From NCBI RefSeq assembly GCF_010015475.1, contig NZ_SSNI01000005.1:62001-126000 (forward strand): 64,000 nucleotides of DNA, read 5' to 3'. This stretch comes from Pontibacter pamirensis. GTDB lineage: Bacteria; Bacteroidota; Bacteroidia; Cytophagales; Hymenobacteraceae. Shown here in pieces: positions 8,490 to 17,948 of the stretch; positions within the stretch are counted from its first letter, which is position 1; every line of letters begins with the position of its first letter. A program made the position numbers and the translations under genes. Under the pieces are notes generated by a model, which had not been told where the DNA came from, searched no databases, and saw only the letters and a program-made list of their open reading frames with translations.

Positions 8490-10919
8490 TTAGCGGCCGG
8501 CCTTGTCATCGTTGCTGATTTTTTTGCTTCTTCTGCCGCCTCCTTCGCCCATTTGTCCAAAACGCCACTCAAACATTAGCCTTGCAGAGCGATTCACATA
8601 AAAGGAGCGCGCTTCTGACTCGAAGTTAGGACCGGAACGTTCTGATGTTTGGGTAATTCCACGGGTTAAAGGGTTGTTCACGGCCAAGGTTACGCTGGCT
8701 TTGTTGTCCCAGAACTCTTTTTTTGCAGAAACGCCATGCCAGTAGTAGCCGGTGTTAGAACCCTGTAAGCTAATCCAGCCAGTCCCAACACTGCCGAAGG
8801 CTTGCAGGGAATAATTCTTAGGAAATTTATAGGTACTGTTCATGTTAAAGTTCAGTATAAATCCGTCGTTGTGCATGTTCAGGCTGGAACTGCTCAGGTC
8901 CACATAACGCAGGTCTGCACCGCTGTTCAGGTTCCAGTTTTTTGCCAGTTGGCCAGAGAAATTTACATTTACCCCGTAGTTCTTTCGCTTTGCAATGTTC
9001 TGTGGCATACTGAGCGATACTCCATCTGCATTTACGGTGGAGAGGTATTCGATGGCATTGTCAGTATAGCGCCAGTACAGGGCTGTGTTCACTGAAATGC
9101 CTTTGTCGGTATTCAGGTTATGGGCCAGTTCAACGGCATGGTTCAGCTCAGGGTCCAGGTAAGGATTACCTGTACTAAGGTTCAGCGTGTCGCTGGCATT
9201 TACCCAAGGGTTCAGGTACCAGATGAGCGGGCGCTGGATGCGTTGCGTATAGCTCAGCTTATAGGTTTGGTTTTTAAAGCCCTTCGAAAGCGTGATGCTC
9301 GGAATCAGGTTCGTGTATTGGTTTGCTAACTTAGTTTTGGTTGTGATGAAGTTTCCATCAATGTCTGTGTGTTCGAGCCGCATACCTGCATTCAGGCCCC
9401 ACTTGCGCTTGTTGTTCAGGCGCACAGAGGCATAGCCGGAGTACACCCGCTGCATGTAGTCGAAGTCATTCGACTGGGTCGGGTCAGGAACCAGGGGGCT
9501 GTTGCCGTCCAGTGACTGCTCTACGCGAAACTCACTGCCAATGTCGCGCAGGATGGCTTTGGCACCAACTTCCAGTTTTATGCTGGTGGTATCGCGTCTA
9601 CTAACTACTTCCAGGGGGTGTACATAGTCGGTTTGCACCGTATATTCTTTGTTGCGGCTATAATTAGAGCTGTGCTGCCGGAAGGTGACTTCATCGGCAC
9701 CAGAGTAGGTTTCAGTGTCATAGAAATAATTGTCAGGCATCCGGCTGAACTGCGTGAGCAGCGAAAATTCCTGCTCCGGCTTTCTGAAAGTCTTGGTATA
9801 GCCTAAGTCAAGCTGGCCGTTGCCATAGGGGTTCCGGAAGTCGCGTTCGTTGCGGAAGGCCAGCAATTCGTTTCCTTCTGCATCCGTCAGCCGATTCAAC
9901 GCGGTGCTGTTGTTCGGGAAGTTACCTCCCCACACATTGGCTGAAAAGTTGATGCGGCTTGTAGAATCGGGATCATAGTCGATGCTCATCTCGCCATAGC
10001 CGCCTGTACCTGTGTTATCGGCATTGTCTTGTTGCGTTAAGATGCTAACCGGCACCCCGTTTACAAGCGTAGTTCTCACCAGGTTGTTCTCCCAAACATT
10101 CCGGTACTGGTAGCCATTGGCAGATAACGATACGCCGATTTTGTTTTTCCTGTAGTTCAGGCTGGTGCCAAGTCCGCGGTTAAAGTTGCCAAGGGTAGCG
10201 TTTGTGGATCCGTTTAGCCCCTGCAGCCCTTTCTTTGTGATGATGTTGATCACGCCGGCCGAACCTTCCGCATCATACTTCGCCCCGGGGCTCGTAATCA
10301 CTTCGATGGATTTGATTACGTTGGCAGGCATTTGCCGCAGAGCATCGGCCAGGTTGCGCGCCATCATAGCCGATGGTTTGCCGTTTATCAGCACCCTGAT
10401 ATTGCTGTTGCCCCGCATCTGTACATTCCCATCGAGATCCACGTTAAGGGTGGGAACTTTACGGAGCACATCTGCGGCAGTACCACCTGCGTTGGAAGCA
10501 TCGTTTTCGGCGTTATATACCAGTCGGTCGCCTTTGTCCTCTACCAAAGCTTTCAAGGCGGTTACTTCCACTGCTTCTAGCATTTTACTGTCGGTGCCCA
10601 TCTGTATGGTACCTAAAGTTAAAGTGGGCTGAGCGGCGGTAAGCTTCACAGTTATGGTTTTGGTTCTGTACCCGATATATGTCAGCACCAGTGTAAAATC
10701 CCCCAGCGGAAGGTTAGAAAGCTCAAAGGCTCCCTTATCATCAGCGGCGGCACCGCTTATGAGTTTATCCCCGCTTTTGAGTACTGCGTTCGCGTATGAA
10801 ATTGGTTGGGAGGTCAGAGAATCTGACATGACGCCACTTAGTTTCCCTGGATTAACGGATTGAGCTACCGTACTTCCAGCACATAGCAGTAGCAGCAATA
10901 AGGCAAAGGCATTTTTCAT
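8490..10919 (-). CDS. TonB-dependent outer-membrane receptor, second copy
   Basis: An 809-residue relative of the receptor at 4345-6783, with the same architecture. The signal peptide is about residues 1-19 (ending TVAQ), a CarboxypepD_reg domain is at about 27-110 (LSGVMSDSLTSQPISYANAV), and the plug is at about 130-235 (LDGNVQMRGNSNIRVLING, SPGAKYDAEGSAGVINIITKKG). The barrel ends with RLMFEWRFGQMG and a short basic tail. The plug lacks an obvious TonB box. Ligand is unknown. It could share a transcript with msrB, 54 bp downstream. The two receptors are clearly paralogous but diverged (matching blocks, many substitutions), so this is an old duplication. Confidence 0.88.
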   Translation of the reverse strand: MKNAFALLLLLLCAGSTVAQSVNPGKLSGVMSDSLTSQPISYANAVLKSGDKLISGAAADDKGAFELSNLPLGDFTLVLTYIGYRTKTITVKLTAAQPTLTLGTIQMGTDSKMLEAVEVTALKALVEDKGDRLVYNAENDASNAGGTAADVLRKVPTLNVDLDGNVQMRGNSNIRVLINGKPSAMMARNLADALRQMPANVIKSIEVITSPGAKYDAEGSAGVINIITKKGLQGLNGSTNATLGNFNRGLGTSLNYRKNKIGVSLSANGYQYRNVWENNLVRTTLVNGVPVSILTQQDNADNTGTGGYGEMSIDYDPDSTSRINFSANVWGGNFPNNSTALNRLTDAEGNELLAFRNERDFRNPYGNGQLDLGYTKTFRKPEQEFSLLTQFSRMPDNYFYDTETYSGADEVTFRQHSSNYSRNKEYTVQTDYVHPLEVVSRRDTTSIKLEVGAKAILRDIGSEFRVEQSLDGNSPLVPDPTQSNDFDYMQRVYSGYASVRLNNKRKWGLNAGMRLEHTDIDGNFITTKTKLANQYTNLIPSITLSKGFKNQTYKLSYTQRIQRPLIWYLNPWVNASDTLNLSTGNPYLDPELNHAVELAHNLNTDKGISVNTALYWRYTDNAIEYLSTVNADGVSLSMPQNIAKRKNYGVNVNFSGQLAKNWNLNSGADLRYVDLSSSSLNMHNDGFILNFNMNSTYKFPKNYSLQAFGSVGTGWISLQGSNTGYYWHGVSAKKEFWDNKASVTLAVNNPLTRGITQTSERSGPNFESEARSFYVNRSARLMFEWRFGQMGEGGGRRSKKISNDDKAGR

Positions 10920-11242
10920 AGTTTAGGATTGATAGTGATTATAATGATAGTGACTGTGCTTTGGCTATTTTATAGAAGGGTAGCCTTTGAGGGTTGTTGT
11001 GTTGGGATGTAAAAGGATGATGTCGAAATAGGAATTATAAGGAGGGCTTTGTTTCTTTCATAGCTAGTTCAGTGCATGTGCCTAGATAAGGGACCATTAA
11101 TTGCTTATTAGAATGAAAGATGCAGAAATTTCTATAATGGTTGCTTTACTTGAAAAATTTTAACATTCATTTAACCTTTACCCATACATTTAGCCAATCC
11201 CAGCTCCTAAGATCGGTGCTCAAAAAAGGGCAATATAAAGAA
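10920..11242. other. Intergenic region with no gene seen
   Basis: Upstream region of the second receptor. It is AT-rich, with no ORF of coding character. I found no good match to the TAnnTTTG promoter element on the minus strand close to the start codon. Confidence 0.5.
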
Positions 11243-11292
11243 GAGGGCGTTGAAGAGGAGATAGCTTTAGCTGATTACTCTTCAATGCCCTC
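11243..11292 (-). terminator. Terminator of the AgcS symporter gene
   Basis: A 15-bp stem with one G-T wobble: GAGGGCGTTGAAGAG (11243-11257) / CTCTTCAATGCCCTC (11278-11292). It lies 61 bp past the symporter stop and is followed on the minus strand by TTCTTTATATT. Confidence 0.7.
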
Positions 11293-11353
11293 ATAAAAAA
11301 TTTGGCTATGCCCTATAGCAGGCAGGCCCAGACTTAAAAAGCATTTGCTTTAC

Positions 11354-12808
11354 CTAACGGGCAATAGCTTCCTTTTGTACCTGTTCCGGCTTATCCCATT
11401 CTTCTGCATTTTTGATATTAAGCTTCTTTGCGCTGAAAACAGGATCAAGACCAGCCTTGCGCTGGGCCTGGTAATCATGGAGCGCCCGAAGGGCTGGTTT
11501 CCTTAATAAGATGATGGCCACCACGTTCAGCCAGGCCATTATGCCCACGCCAATATCTCCTAACACCCAGGCCGATTCAGCTGTTTTAATTGACCCGTAG
11601 AAGGTAGCCGCCAGAATGAGCGCCCGCAACATCCATAGCAGCCATTTGCTACCCTTCTTATCCAGGTAGGTCAGGTTGGTTTCTGCAATGTAATAATAGG
11701 CCATAATGGTGGTGAAGGCAAAGAGTAACAGGGAAATTGCCACAAAGCCGCTGCCGAGTGAAGGGAAGTAAGTATTCACCGCCTGCTGCGTATACTCCGG
11801 ACCAAAAGCCACTCCAGGCAGATTTTCTACTATAAAGCCGCCTTCTGGATTCACGACATTATACTGTCCTGTGAAAAGTATCATAAAGGCGGTGGCGGTA
11901 CAGACAAACAGCGTATCCACGTAAACAGAAAACGCCTGCACCAATCCTTGTTTTGCCGGGTGGCTTACCTCTGCGGCAGCTGCTGCATGCGGCGCTGTTC
12001 CCTGTCCTGCCTCGTTGGAGTATATACCTCTTTTAACTCCCCAGGAAATGGCCATACCAAACACACCGGCAAAAGCAGGTTCAATGTCGAAAGCAGAACG
12101 GATAATCAGGCTGATTACTTCAGGAACCTCTGTGATATTCATGGCGATGATAATCACGGTCATCAGGATATAAGCGCCCGCCATAAAAGGTACGGCAATT
12201 TCTGCTACCTTACCGATGCGTTTTACACCCCCGAAAATAATAAGCGCCAGTAAGGCGGTGACAGCAGCCCCGGTTACAGCCACAGGTATGTCGAAGGCCG
12301 TTTTTATACTGGAAGCGATGCTGTTGCTTTGCACGCCCGGCAGAAACATAGCCATGCTAATGATAGTGGCAACTGCAAAAAGAACAGCATACCATTTCAC
12401 ACCAAGTCCTTTTTCAATATAATAAGCAGGACCACCACGGTATTGTCCGTCTTGAACCTGCTTGTATATCTGGCCCAATGTTGCCTCAATAAAGGCAGAA
12501 GAACTACCCAGGAAGGCAATCACCCACATCCAGAATACAGCTCCCGGTCCGCCCATGGCAATGGCTGTTGCCACACCGGCTATGTTACCTGTTCCAACCC
12601 GGCCGGCAATGGCGATAGAGAAAGCCTGGAAGGAGCTGACGCCTTTTTCAGATGATTGTCCGTTGAAAAGCAGTCGAAGCATTTCCCGCAGGTAACGGAC
12701 CTGCAAAAAGCGGGTGACGACTGAAAAGTAGATTCCCGCACCTAAGCAAAGTATAATAAGGACATTGCTCCAGACAATGTCGTTGATTGTGCTAATGATG
12801 TTCTCCAT
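11354..12808 (-). CDS. Sodium:alanine symporter family protein (AgcS type)
   Basis: A 484-residue inner-membrane transporter with about eleven hydrophobic helices. It carries the family signatures GRVGTGNIAGVATAIAMGGPGA (the substrate and Na+ site) and WGVKRGIYSNEAGQGTAP. Members couple uptake of alanine, glycine or related small amino acids to Na+ or H+. The final ~40 residues are a soluble cytoplasmic tail. It is monocistronic: a terminator follows at 11243-11292 and 300 bp of empty DNA precedes it. The family is secure; the exact amino acid is not known. Confidence 0.92.
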   Translation of the reverse strand: MENIISTINDIVWSNVLIILCLGAGIYFSVVTRFLQVRYLREMLRLLFNGQSSEKGVSSFQAFSIAIAGRVGTGNIAGVATAIAMGGPGAVFWMWVIAFLGSSSAFIEATLGQIYKQVQDGQYRGGPAYYIEKGLGVKWYAVLFAVATIISMAMFLPGVQSNSIASSIKTAFDIPVAVTGAAVTALLALIIFGGVKRIGKVAEIAVPFMAGAYILMTVIIIAMNITEVPEVISLIIRSAFDIEPAFAGVFGMAISWGVKRGIYSNEAGQGTAPHAAAAAEVSHPAKQGLVQAFSVYVDTLFVCTATAFMILFTGQYNVVNPEGGFIVENLPGVAFGPEYTQQAVNTYFPSLGSGFVAISLLLFAFTTIMAYYYIAETNLTYLDKKGSKWLLWMLRALILAATFYGSIKTAESAWVLGDIGVGIMAWLNVVAIILLRKPALRALHDYQAQRKAGLDPVFSAKKLNIKNAEEWDKPEQVQKEAIAR

Positions 12809-13111
12809 GTGGTTTTTTCGGCAGGGGAAAGCAGCCTGAGACTGCTACATTCCCTGTATTTGTAGGTGAAATTGTCTTTCTCAGCCTAAAGTAAGTGAAT
12901 TTTTGCCATAACCTCACCAGAAGGCTATTTGAAATACTATGGCGTTATCCACCCTTAGCGCCAGATAAAGCATGTTACTACAAGCACTTACTATGTATGG
13001 TAAGCAAATAAAAGGAGCTGAGTAAGGTGCACAATTCTGCGTACATGCCTGCACGTGCATCGACTGGTATTTCCGTCCTAAGTAAGCTTATTCAGGAGAG
13101 GCGCAGATGCT
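12809..13111. other. Intergenic region with no gene seen
   Basis: Upstream region of the symporter gene. No ORF or strong hairpin was found. A near-match to a -7 box (TACTTTAG on the minus strand, around 12890) is too weak to call. Confidence 0.4.
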
Positions 13112-13441
13112 CTACTTGCTGCTTATTCTGATAAAACCCCTGTCATAGACTCTTTTCTGGCTGAATTCATCCGTCTCATACCAGACATCCGCCACATAGG
13201 CTGGCGTGATGTAAGTAGTAGCAAATTCCTGGTTCCCATTAATGGTTTTGTAGTCTGTCACCATTTCGTATCCATCGTCCAGCGCTTTATAATAAGCTTC
13301 ATCATCATCCAGTTCTGCTGCATAGCGGTTGTATACCTGGTGGTATTTGTCTGTGATGGTCTCATAGTGGCGCTGCAGTTCCGAGGTTTCAAACTCCATG
13401 AAGCCCTCTTCGTCTCTTGTCCATTTTCCCTGTATTTCCAT
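13112..13441 (-). CDS. Small acidic protein of unknown function
   Basis: A 109-residue soluble protein with no signal peptide or membrane segment. It is rich in Asp, Glu and Tyr, with an acidic helical middle (AAELDDDEAYYKALDDGYEM) and beta-like ends (FATTYITPAYVADVWYE). I recognise no domain. It is called as real because the frame has normal codon usage, an ATG start and no competing frame. It stands alone between the symporter and the divergent MFS gene. Confidence 0.55.
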   Translation of the reverse strand: MEIQGKWTRDEEGFMEFETSELQRHYETITDKYHQVYNRYAAELDDDEAYYKALDDGYEMVTDYKTINGNQEFATTYITPAYVADVWYETDEFSQKRVYDRGFIRISSK

Positions 13442-13725
13442 ACCTGCTAAGGTAAGAGATGGACATGGGAAATGATAGGGGTTTAAGAATATTGGAGTAC
13501 CTGTTTTATAGTGGAAGGGGAATACAAGAATATAGCACCACCAGTATGCATTTCTTGTCTGAATGGGCTGTTAACTAAAGTATGTGCTGATAGAAACTTT
13601 TTGCAACTTTAAATGTCTGATTTTTATTGAGCACATGCTCAGGCAAGAGATTGCCTGTAGCAGCGTATTAATTATTCAGAGTAAAAGGGCTAAATTCACA
13701 ACCTTCACTTCACAAGAAAGCATAT

Positions 13726-15054
13726 ATGACACAAACGGTTCAGGCCGCTGAGAAAAAGAGGCTCAGCTTCTGGCAAATCTGGAACATGAGTTTCGGGTTT
13801 TTAGGGATTCAGTTTGGCTTTGCACTCCAGAACGCCAACGTCAGCCGGATTTTTGAAACACTCGGTGGAACTGAAATCGCGCTTTACTGGCTCGCGGCGC
13901 CTGTTACCGGGTTAGTGGTGCAGCCCATCATAGGTTATCTCAGTGACCGCACCTGGCATCCGGTGCTGGGCCGGCGGCGGCCATTCTTCCTGATTGGCGC
14001 TATTCTGGCTTCAGCCGCTTTGTTTGTGATGCCGAATGCTTCTGTGCTCTGGATGGCGGTAGGCATGCTCTGGATTCTGGATACGTCTATTAATGTTTCA
14101 ATGGAGCCTTTTCGTGCGCTTGTAGGCGATTTGCTGCCGTCGAGCCAGCGAACTATGGGCTTTGCCATGCAAACTTTTTTCATAGGTATTGGTGCCGTAG
14201 TAGCTTCAATGCTTCCCTACATTTTCACCAACTGGATTGGTGTTCCCAATACTGCTCCTGAGGGCATGATTCCTTCTTCCGTGAAGTGGTCTTTTTACGT
14301 GGGAGGCGTTGTTTTCCTGTCTGCTGTGCTGTGGACCGTGTTCAAAACCAAAGAGTACCCTCCTGAAAATATGGAGGCGTTTGAGGCCGAGAGAAATAAC
14401 ACCAGCTTCAGCGATGGCGTCAGGGAAACGGTAATGGGTATTTTTAACATGCCAAAAACGATGCTGCAGCTGGCAGTTGTGCAGTTCTTCTCCTGGTTTG
14501 CCCTGTTCTCTATGTGGATATACACCACCAAGGCCCTGACCAGCCACGTGTATGGGGCTTCTGACACAACTTCTCTAATCTATAACGAAGGTGCCGATTG
14601 GGTAGGCGTTTGCTTTGCCGTTTACAATGGTGTTTCTGCCATTTTCGCCTTGCTGCTGCCATACCTTGCTAAAGCTACAAGCCGGAAGCTCACTCACCTG
14701 ATTTGCCTCGTGCTGGGAGGGTTGGGCCTGATATCCATTTACTTTATAGAGAACCCAATGATGCTGCTAGTATCTATGGTGGGCGTGGGTATTGCCTGGG
14801 CCAGTATCCTGTCTATGCCTTACGCTATACTGGCGGGAGCCTTACCAGCAAACCGGATGGGCTACTTCATGGGCGTGTTCAACTTCTTTATCGTAATCCC
14901 GCAGATTGTGGCTGGTGCCATTCTTGGCTTCATGACAGATGAGTTGTTTGGAGGAGAGGCTATTTTTGCACTGGTGCTGGGAGGGTGTTCTATGATACTG
15001 GGGGGCTTCCTGACTTTAATTGTGGATGACGTGGATGAGCAGCTGGCGAGGTAA
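13726..15054 (+). CDS. MFS transporter, SLC45-like (sugar/proton symporter type)
   Basis: A 442-residue, twelve-helix major facilitator protein. The N-terminal half has LSFWQIWNMSFGFLGIQFGFALQ and, after helix 2, the MFS loop GYLSDRTWHPVLGRRRPFF. That loop, with its GRRRP, is characteristic of the SLC45/sucrose-H+ symporter branch. Bacteroidota members are usually linked to disaccharide use, but no glycosidase or phosphorylase is adjacent here, so the substrate is unresolved. The gene ends immediately before the remnant of a protease gene (15061-15402). Confidence 0.85.
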   Translation: MTQTVQAAEKKRLSFWQIWNMSFGFLGIQFGFALQNANVSRIFETLGGTEIALYWLAAPVTGLVVQPIIGYLSDRTWHPVLGRRRPFFLIGAILASAALFVMPNASVLWMAVGMLWILDTSINVSMEPFRALVGDLLPSSQRTMGFAMQTFFIGIGAVVASMLPYIFTNWIGVPNTAPEGMIPSSVKWSFYVGGVVFLSAVLWTVFKTKEYPPENMEAFEAERNNTSFSDGVRETVMGIFNMPKTMLQLAVVQFFSWFALFSMWIYTTKALTSHVYGASDTTSLIYNEGADWVGVCFAVYNGVSAIFALLLPYLAKATSRKLTHLICLVLGGLGLISIYFIENPMMLLVSMVGVGIAWASILSMPYAILAGALPANRMGYFMGVFNFFIVIPQIVAGAILGFMTDELFGGEAIFALVLGGCSMILGGFLTLIVDDVDEQLAR

Positions 15055-15060
15055 AAGCCC

Positions 15061-15402
15061 CTGAAAACATTTATAATTTCTTCGAGGCCACCGCTGACCG
15101 GCAGCACTTGGGATGCGCTGCCTTCCATTGACGGTGGCCGCATGGTAGCATCGCGTGGTGGTTTTGTGGATGCCAACGGAGAGTGAGCCGTGGAAGGCGA
15201 AGGTGTTGCACCGGATATTGAGGTAATCAACAAACCCGCAGATGTAATTGCAGGCAGATATCCGCAGCTAGAGCGTGCCGTGGCAGAAGCATTGGAACTC
15301 ATTAAAACACAGGAGGTGATATCAAAGTTAAAGCCTGCCGCCCCAAACCGATGGCACCGACCAGAAGGATGGGAAAAAGAAGTAGAGCAATCAAATCAAT
15401 AA
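15061..15402 (+). pseudogene. Remnant of a tricorn-like S41 peptidase (C-terminal end only)
   Basis: In one frame the DNA reads RPPLTGSTWDALPSIDGG, then GFVDANGE, a TGA stop (15184-15186), then AVEGEGVAPDIEVINKPADV and a terminal helix, ending at 15402. This matches the end of TolB/PDZ/S41 tricorn-like proteases, where GEW-x-EGxGVxPDIEV is expected, so the TGA sits where a TGG Trp codon should be. The other ~1000 residues (propeller, PDZ, catalytic Ser) are absent, as the MFS gene ends only 6 bp upstream. No start or catalytic residue remains, so I call it a dead relic. The open part after the stop could still be translated but would have no enzymatic function. Confidence 0.75.
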
Positions 15403-15465
15403 TAACAGGAGCAACTCACACATTTTCCTGAAAAATGTTGAAGATAGGGGTAAGGATTTTACCCG

Positions 15466-15510
15466 AAAAAGTACATCGGTGTAGAGGTTTCTCTACACCG
15501 ATGTACTTTT
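15466..15510. terminator. Strong bidirectional terminator
   Basis: Perfect 16-bp stem GTACATCGGTGTAGAG (15471-15486) / CTCTACACCGATGTAC (15491-15506) with a GTTT loop, flanked by AAAAA before and TTTT after. It separates the plus-strand MFS/relic unit from the convergent STAS gene and can serve both. Confidence 0.85.
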
Positions 15511-15543
15511 CTTGTTTTTGATTTTCTTGTTTTTGATTAAAAG

Positions 15544-15903
15544 CTATTTTAGTGTAGAATTCCCTTTCTTTCTGCAGTAAGCATAAGCATCGGCCATGGT
15601 TGGCAGTATGTTCAATACGCTGTTCAGGCCAGCCTTTTCTATTACCCTATGGATTTTAGGGTTAAACTGGTAGAAGAGCAGTTCGACGCCACTGGACTTC
15701 GCTTTACTACACAGAGAGAGGAGCATGCGCAACGACTTTGTTGGGAGAGAGGAAATAGACTCACAGTCTACCCATACGGTTTTATTTTTTGATAAGGCAG
15801 CGCAGCGCATCACCTGCTCCAACATATTACAATCGTCTGTATTTACACATCCCTTTGCCATTACCAGGCTGCAGTACTTCATATGTTGTACAAAAACTGC
15901 CAT
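15544..15903 (-). CDS. STAS-domain protein (anti-sigma-factor antagonist-like)
   Basis: A 119-residue protein covering one STAS fold: beta strand (MKYCSLVMAKGCV), helix, strand (KTVWVDCESISSL), the helix TKSLRMLLSLCSKAK, strand (VELLFYQFN) and a C-terminal helix after VLNILPTMADAY. In SpoIIAA-like proteins the phosphorylated Ser lies at the start of the third helix. Here the corresponding position is best read as Thr55 in LPTKSL, so phospho-control is possible but not certain. It has seven Cys in 119 residues, which is unusual for this fold. No anti-sigma kinase or phosphatase gene is adjacent, so it is an orphan whose partner must be elsewhere. Confidence 0.7.
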   Translation of the reverse strand: MAVFVQHMKYCSLVMAKGCVNTDDCNMLEQVMRCAALSKNKTVWVDCESISSLPTKSLRMLLSLCSKAKSSGVELLFYQFNPKIHRVIEKAGLNSVLNILPTMADAYAYCRKKGNSTLK

Positions 15904-16256
15904 TTTTTCCTCCTGTTTGTTTAGGTTATACTTATAAATCCCTCTTTGAAAGGAGGACTCATTGTAAACAAGGTACGGCTACAAATTTTTCTGACAGATA
16001 GCAGAAACATGTAGTCGTTTTTGTTGTAAATACTTAACTTTTTACTTGTACAGCCAATTAAAGGCCTGTTTTGGCAATACATGCGCTATATGAGTGTTTA
16101 CGTCACGTTTTGTAGCAAAACTCCTCCTAGTACTTCTACGCAAAAACGACAGTGCCAGGTGGTAAAATATGATGCTAAAGAGGAAGCGCTAAGGGTTAAT
16201 ATTCAGTTATTTGCAGTTACGTGATATTGGCAAACGCAACAGCTTTACAAAACAAA
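15904..16256. other. Intergenic region with no gene seen
   Basis: AT-rich upstream region of the STAS gene. No ORF of coding character on either strand; the frames starting at 15725 and 15789 are antisense shadows running out of the STAS gene. Confidence 0.5.
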
Positions 16257-16282
16257 AGCCCTGTAGGGGGGACTACAGGGCT
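16257..16282 (-). terminator. Terminator of the small gene at 16369
   Basis: AGCCCTGTAG (16257-16266) pairs with CTACAGGGCT (16273-16282) across a G-rich 6-nt loop. On the minus strand the stem runs straight into TTTGTTTTGT. It lies 86 bp past the stop of the gene at 16369-16635. Confidence 0.75.
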
Positions 16283-16368
16283 AATGCTAATCTAAACACA
16301 AACAACCAACAAATTTATTACTAAACAAAAATGAATTCAAAACTTTGGCTCTTGGTAGAGCTAGAGTA

Positions 16369-16635
16369 TCAATAGCGAATAAAGGGGGCAGAAAGGCTGA
16401 TTGAATGATAGTTATCAGCGAAGCCTACAAAGTAATCTCCTATGAATATCCCGGCACCCTTGTTGACAGCGCTGGCTACTTCTACGTGGTGAATCATGTT
16501 GCCATCTATGGTGGCGTATCCTACATGTTCCTCTTCATGAGTGCCTGCTTTTAATTGAGCAATGGCAGACAAACATGCACTTTTATAGCAGCTTTCTGCC
16601 TGTTTCTGAGGTGATTGGTGAACGGTGGTATTCAT
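16369..16635 (-). CDS. Small protein of unknown function
   Basis: An 88-residue protein with no signal peptide. The N-terminal third is polar (NTTVHQSPQKQAESCYKSAC). The remainder looks like small beta strands (VGYATIDGNMIHHVEV, AGIFIGDYFVGFAD) and ends SAPFIRY. No family is recognised. A convincing terminator 86 bp downstream on the same strand supports it being an expressed gene. Confidence 0.5.
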   Translation of the reverse strand: MNTTVHQSPQKQAESCYKSACLSAIAQLKAGTHEEEHVGYATIDGNMIHHVEVASAVNKGAGIFIGDYFVGFADNYHSISLSAPFIRY

Positions 16636-16856
16636 GTTGATCGGGAGCTTGGGGTTTTAATACGTTACAATTTTACGCATACCAGCTCTCAGGAAACAGG
16701 AATATTAAGCGCTGCAGGTAACATGAATATCAAACCCATCCACGCTGTGCTTTGGGCTCTGAAACGCTATATTATTTTTTGAAACAAGGATGTTTTGCTG
16801 CAAGTGTAGGTGAGAGCATGGCTAAAATTTGACTTATAATTGTCAAAAGTAACATT

Positions 16857-17948
16857 TTAGCCCCTGGTATTTTTAGAAAAAATTTGTGTTAAGTAGTGGC
16901 TGCAGGTGTAAAATGCCAATACTGTAAACGTAAGGAAGCCTCCCGGAAAGACTACCATCCACCAGGCGGAAGTGTCGGAACGGATATTGGCTATCATTCT
17001 TCCCCAGCTAACTAACGTGGTCGGCACTCCAATATTAAGAAAAGATAATGTTGATTCGAGAGCGAGTAACCCCCCAAGTCCAAAGGTGAAGGCTACCAAC
17101 ACAGGCCCTGCGAGATTGGGCAGCGCATGTCGCAGAAGGAGTTGGTTGGTACTCAGGCCGATGCTTTTCGCCGCCTCAAAGTATGGCAGCTGCTTTATCC
17201 GAAGCATTTCAGCGCGCGCCAGGCGTGCCACGCTTGTCCAGATGGTGAGTACGAGAATCAATGAAAGCAACACAACAGAGGGAGGCAGGAAAGAGGCCAG
17301 TACCAGAATCAGCACTAACCGTGGTATAGTAGAAAGCCCTTCAATCAATCGCAGCACCATTTGGTCCACGGGTACGGCTATTCGTTTTCGTAAAGAAGTC
17401 ACTCTTTTATGTAGCAACACGAAAAAGCCGGAAAGTAACATGAGCAGAAGCGCACATGTTAGCAAGCTTGCAGCAAGTGCAGTTGCCCCTAGACCTACGC
17501 GCGTGATCTGGATGGGGAGATAGAAGCCGTAGTAACAAAAGCAGACCATGCCCAGCACCAGCACACAAAAGCTGCTCCTGCGCATGGTAAAGCCACGGTC
17601 TGCGTAAAATCCTGCTCCTGCGCCTAAAATTAAACCTAGGAGCGTAGCGAGCAGCATCACAGGTACGCTAATGAGAAGCGCAGTGCGGGCACCATACAGT
17701 ATGTTGGAAAGCACGTCTCTCCCCACGCTGTCCGTGCCCAGCAGGTGCCTCGCCTTATCAGGTGCAGTTGTAGGTTCAAACGGTGGCTGAAAGGTATGTG
17801 CATAATCAAGTTCGTCCGGACCATAGGGGAGGGGGAGCAGAGGCAAAACGAGTGCCAGCAGAAGGAGCAGCATGAGATAGCAGGCCGCCATCCGAAAAGC
17901 TGTTTTACGGCGCCAGAGATAGACCATGTTTTGCCAGACCTGCTTCAT
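16857..17948 (-). CDS. Oligopeptide-type ABC transporter permease (OppC-like)
   Basis: A 363-residue inner-membrane permease of the BPD_transp_1 family. It has the OppC/DppC N-terminal extension (first helix about 18-37, then the DPT/LLGTDSVGRDVLSNILYGAR block around 65-88). The EAA coupling loop, the contact for the ATPase, is FEAAKSIGLSTNQLLLRHALPN. Between the first core helices is an extra loop and hydrophobic pair (about 115-185) not present in E. coli OppC (~300 residues). It is third in the operon: its ATG overlaps the stop of the OppB-like gene by 4 bp, indicating translational coupling. No ATPase gene (OppD/OppF) follows, so the energy subunit must be shared or encoded elsewhere. Confidence 0.88.
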   Translation of the reverse strand: MKQVWQNMVYLWRRKTAFRMAACYLMLLLLLALVLPLLPLPYGPDELDYAHTFQPPFEPTTAPDKARHLLGTDSVGRDVLSNILYGARTALLISVPVMLLATLLGLILGAGAGFYADRGFTMRRSSFCVLVLGMVCFCYYGFYLPIQITRVGLGATALAASLLTCALLLMLLSGFFVLLHKRVTSLRKRIAVPVDQMVLRLIEGLSTIPRLVLILVLASFLPPSVVLLSLILVLTIWTSVARLARAEMLRIKQLPYFEAAKSIGLSTNQLLLRHALPNLAGPVLVAFTFGLGGLLALESTLSFLNIGVPTTLVSWGRMIANIRSDTSAWWMVVFPGGFLTFTVLAFYTCSHYLTQIFSKNTRG

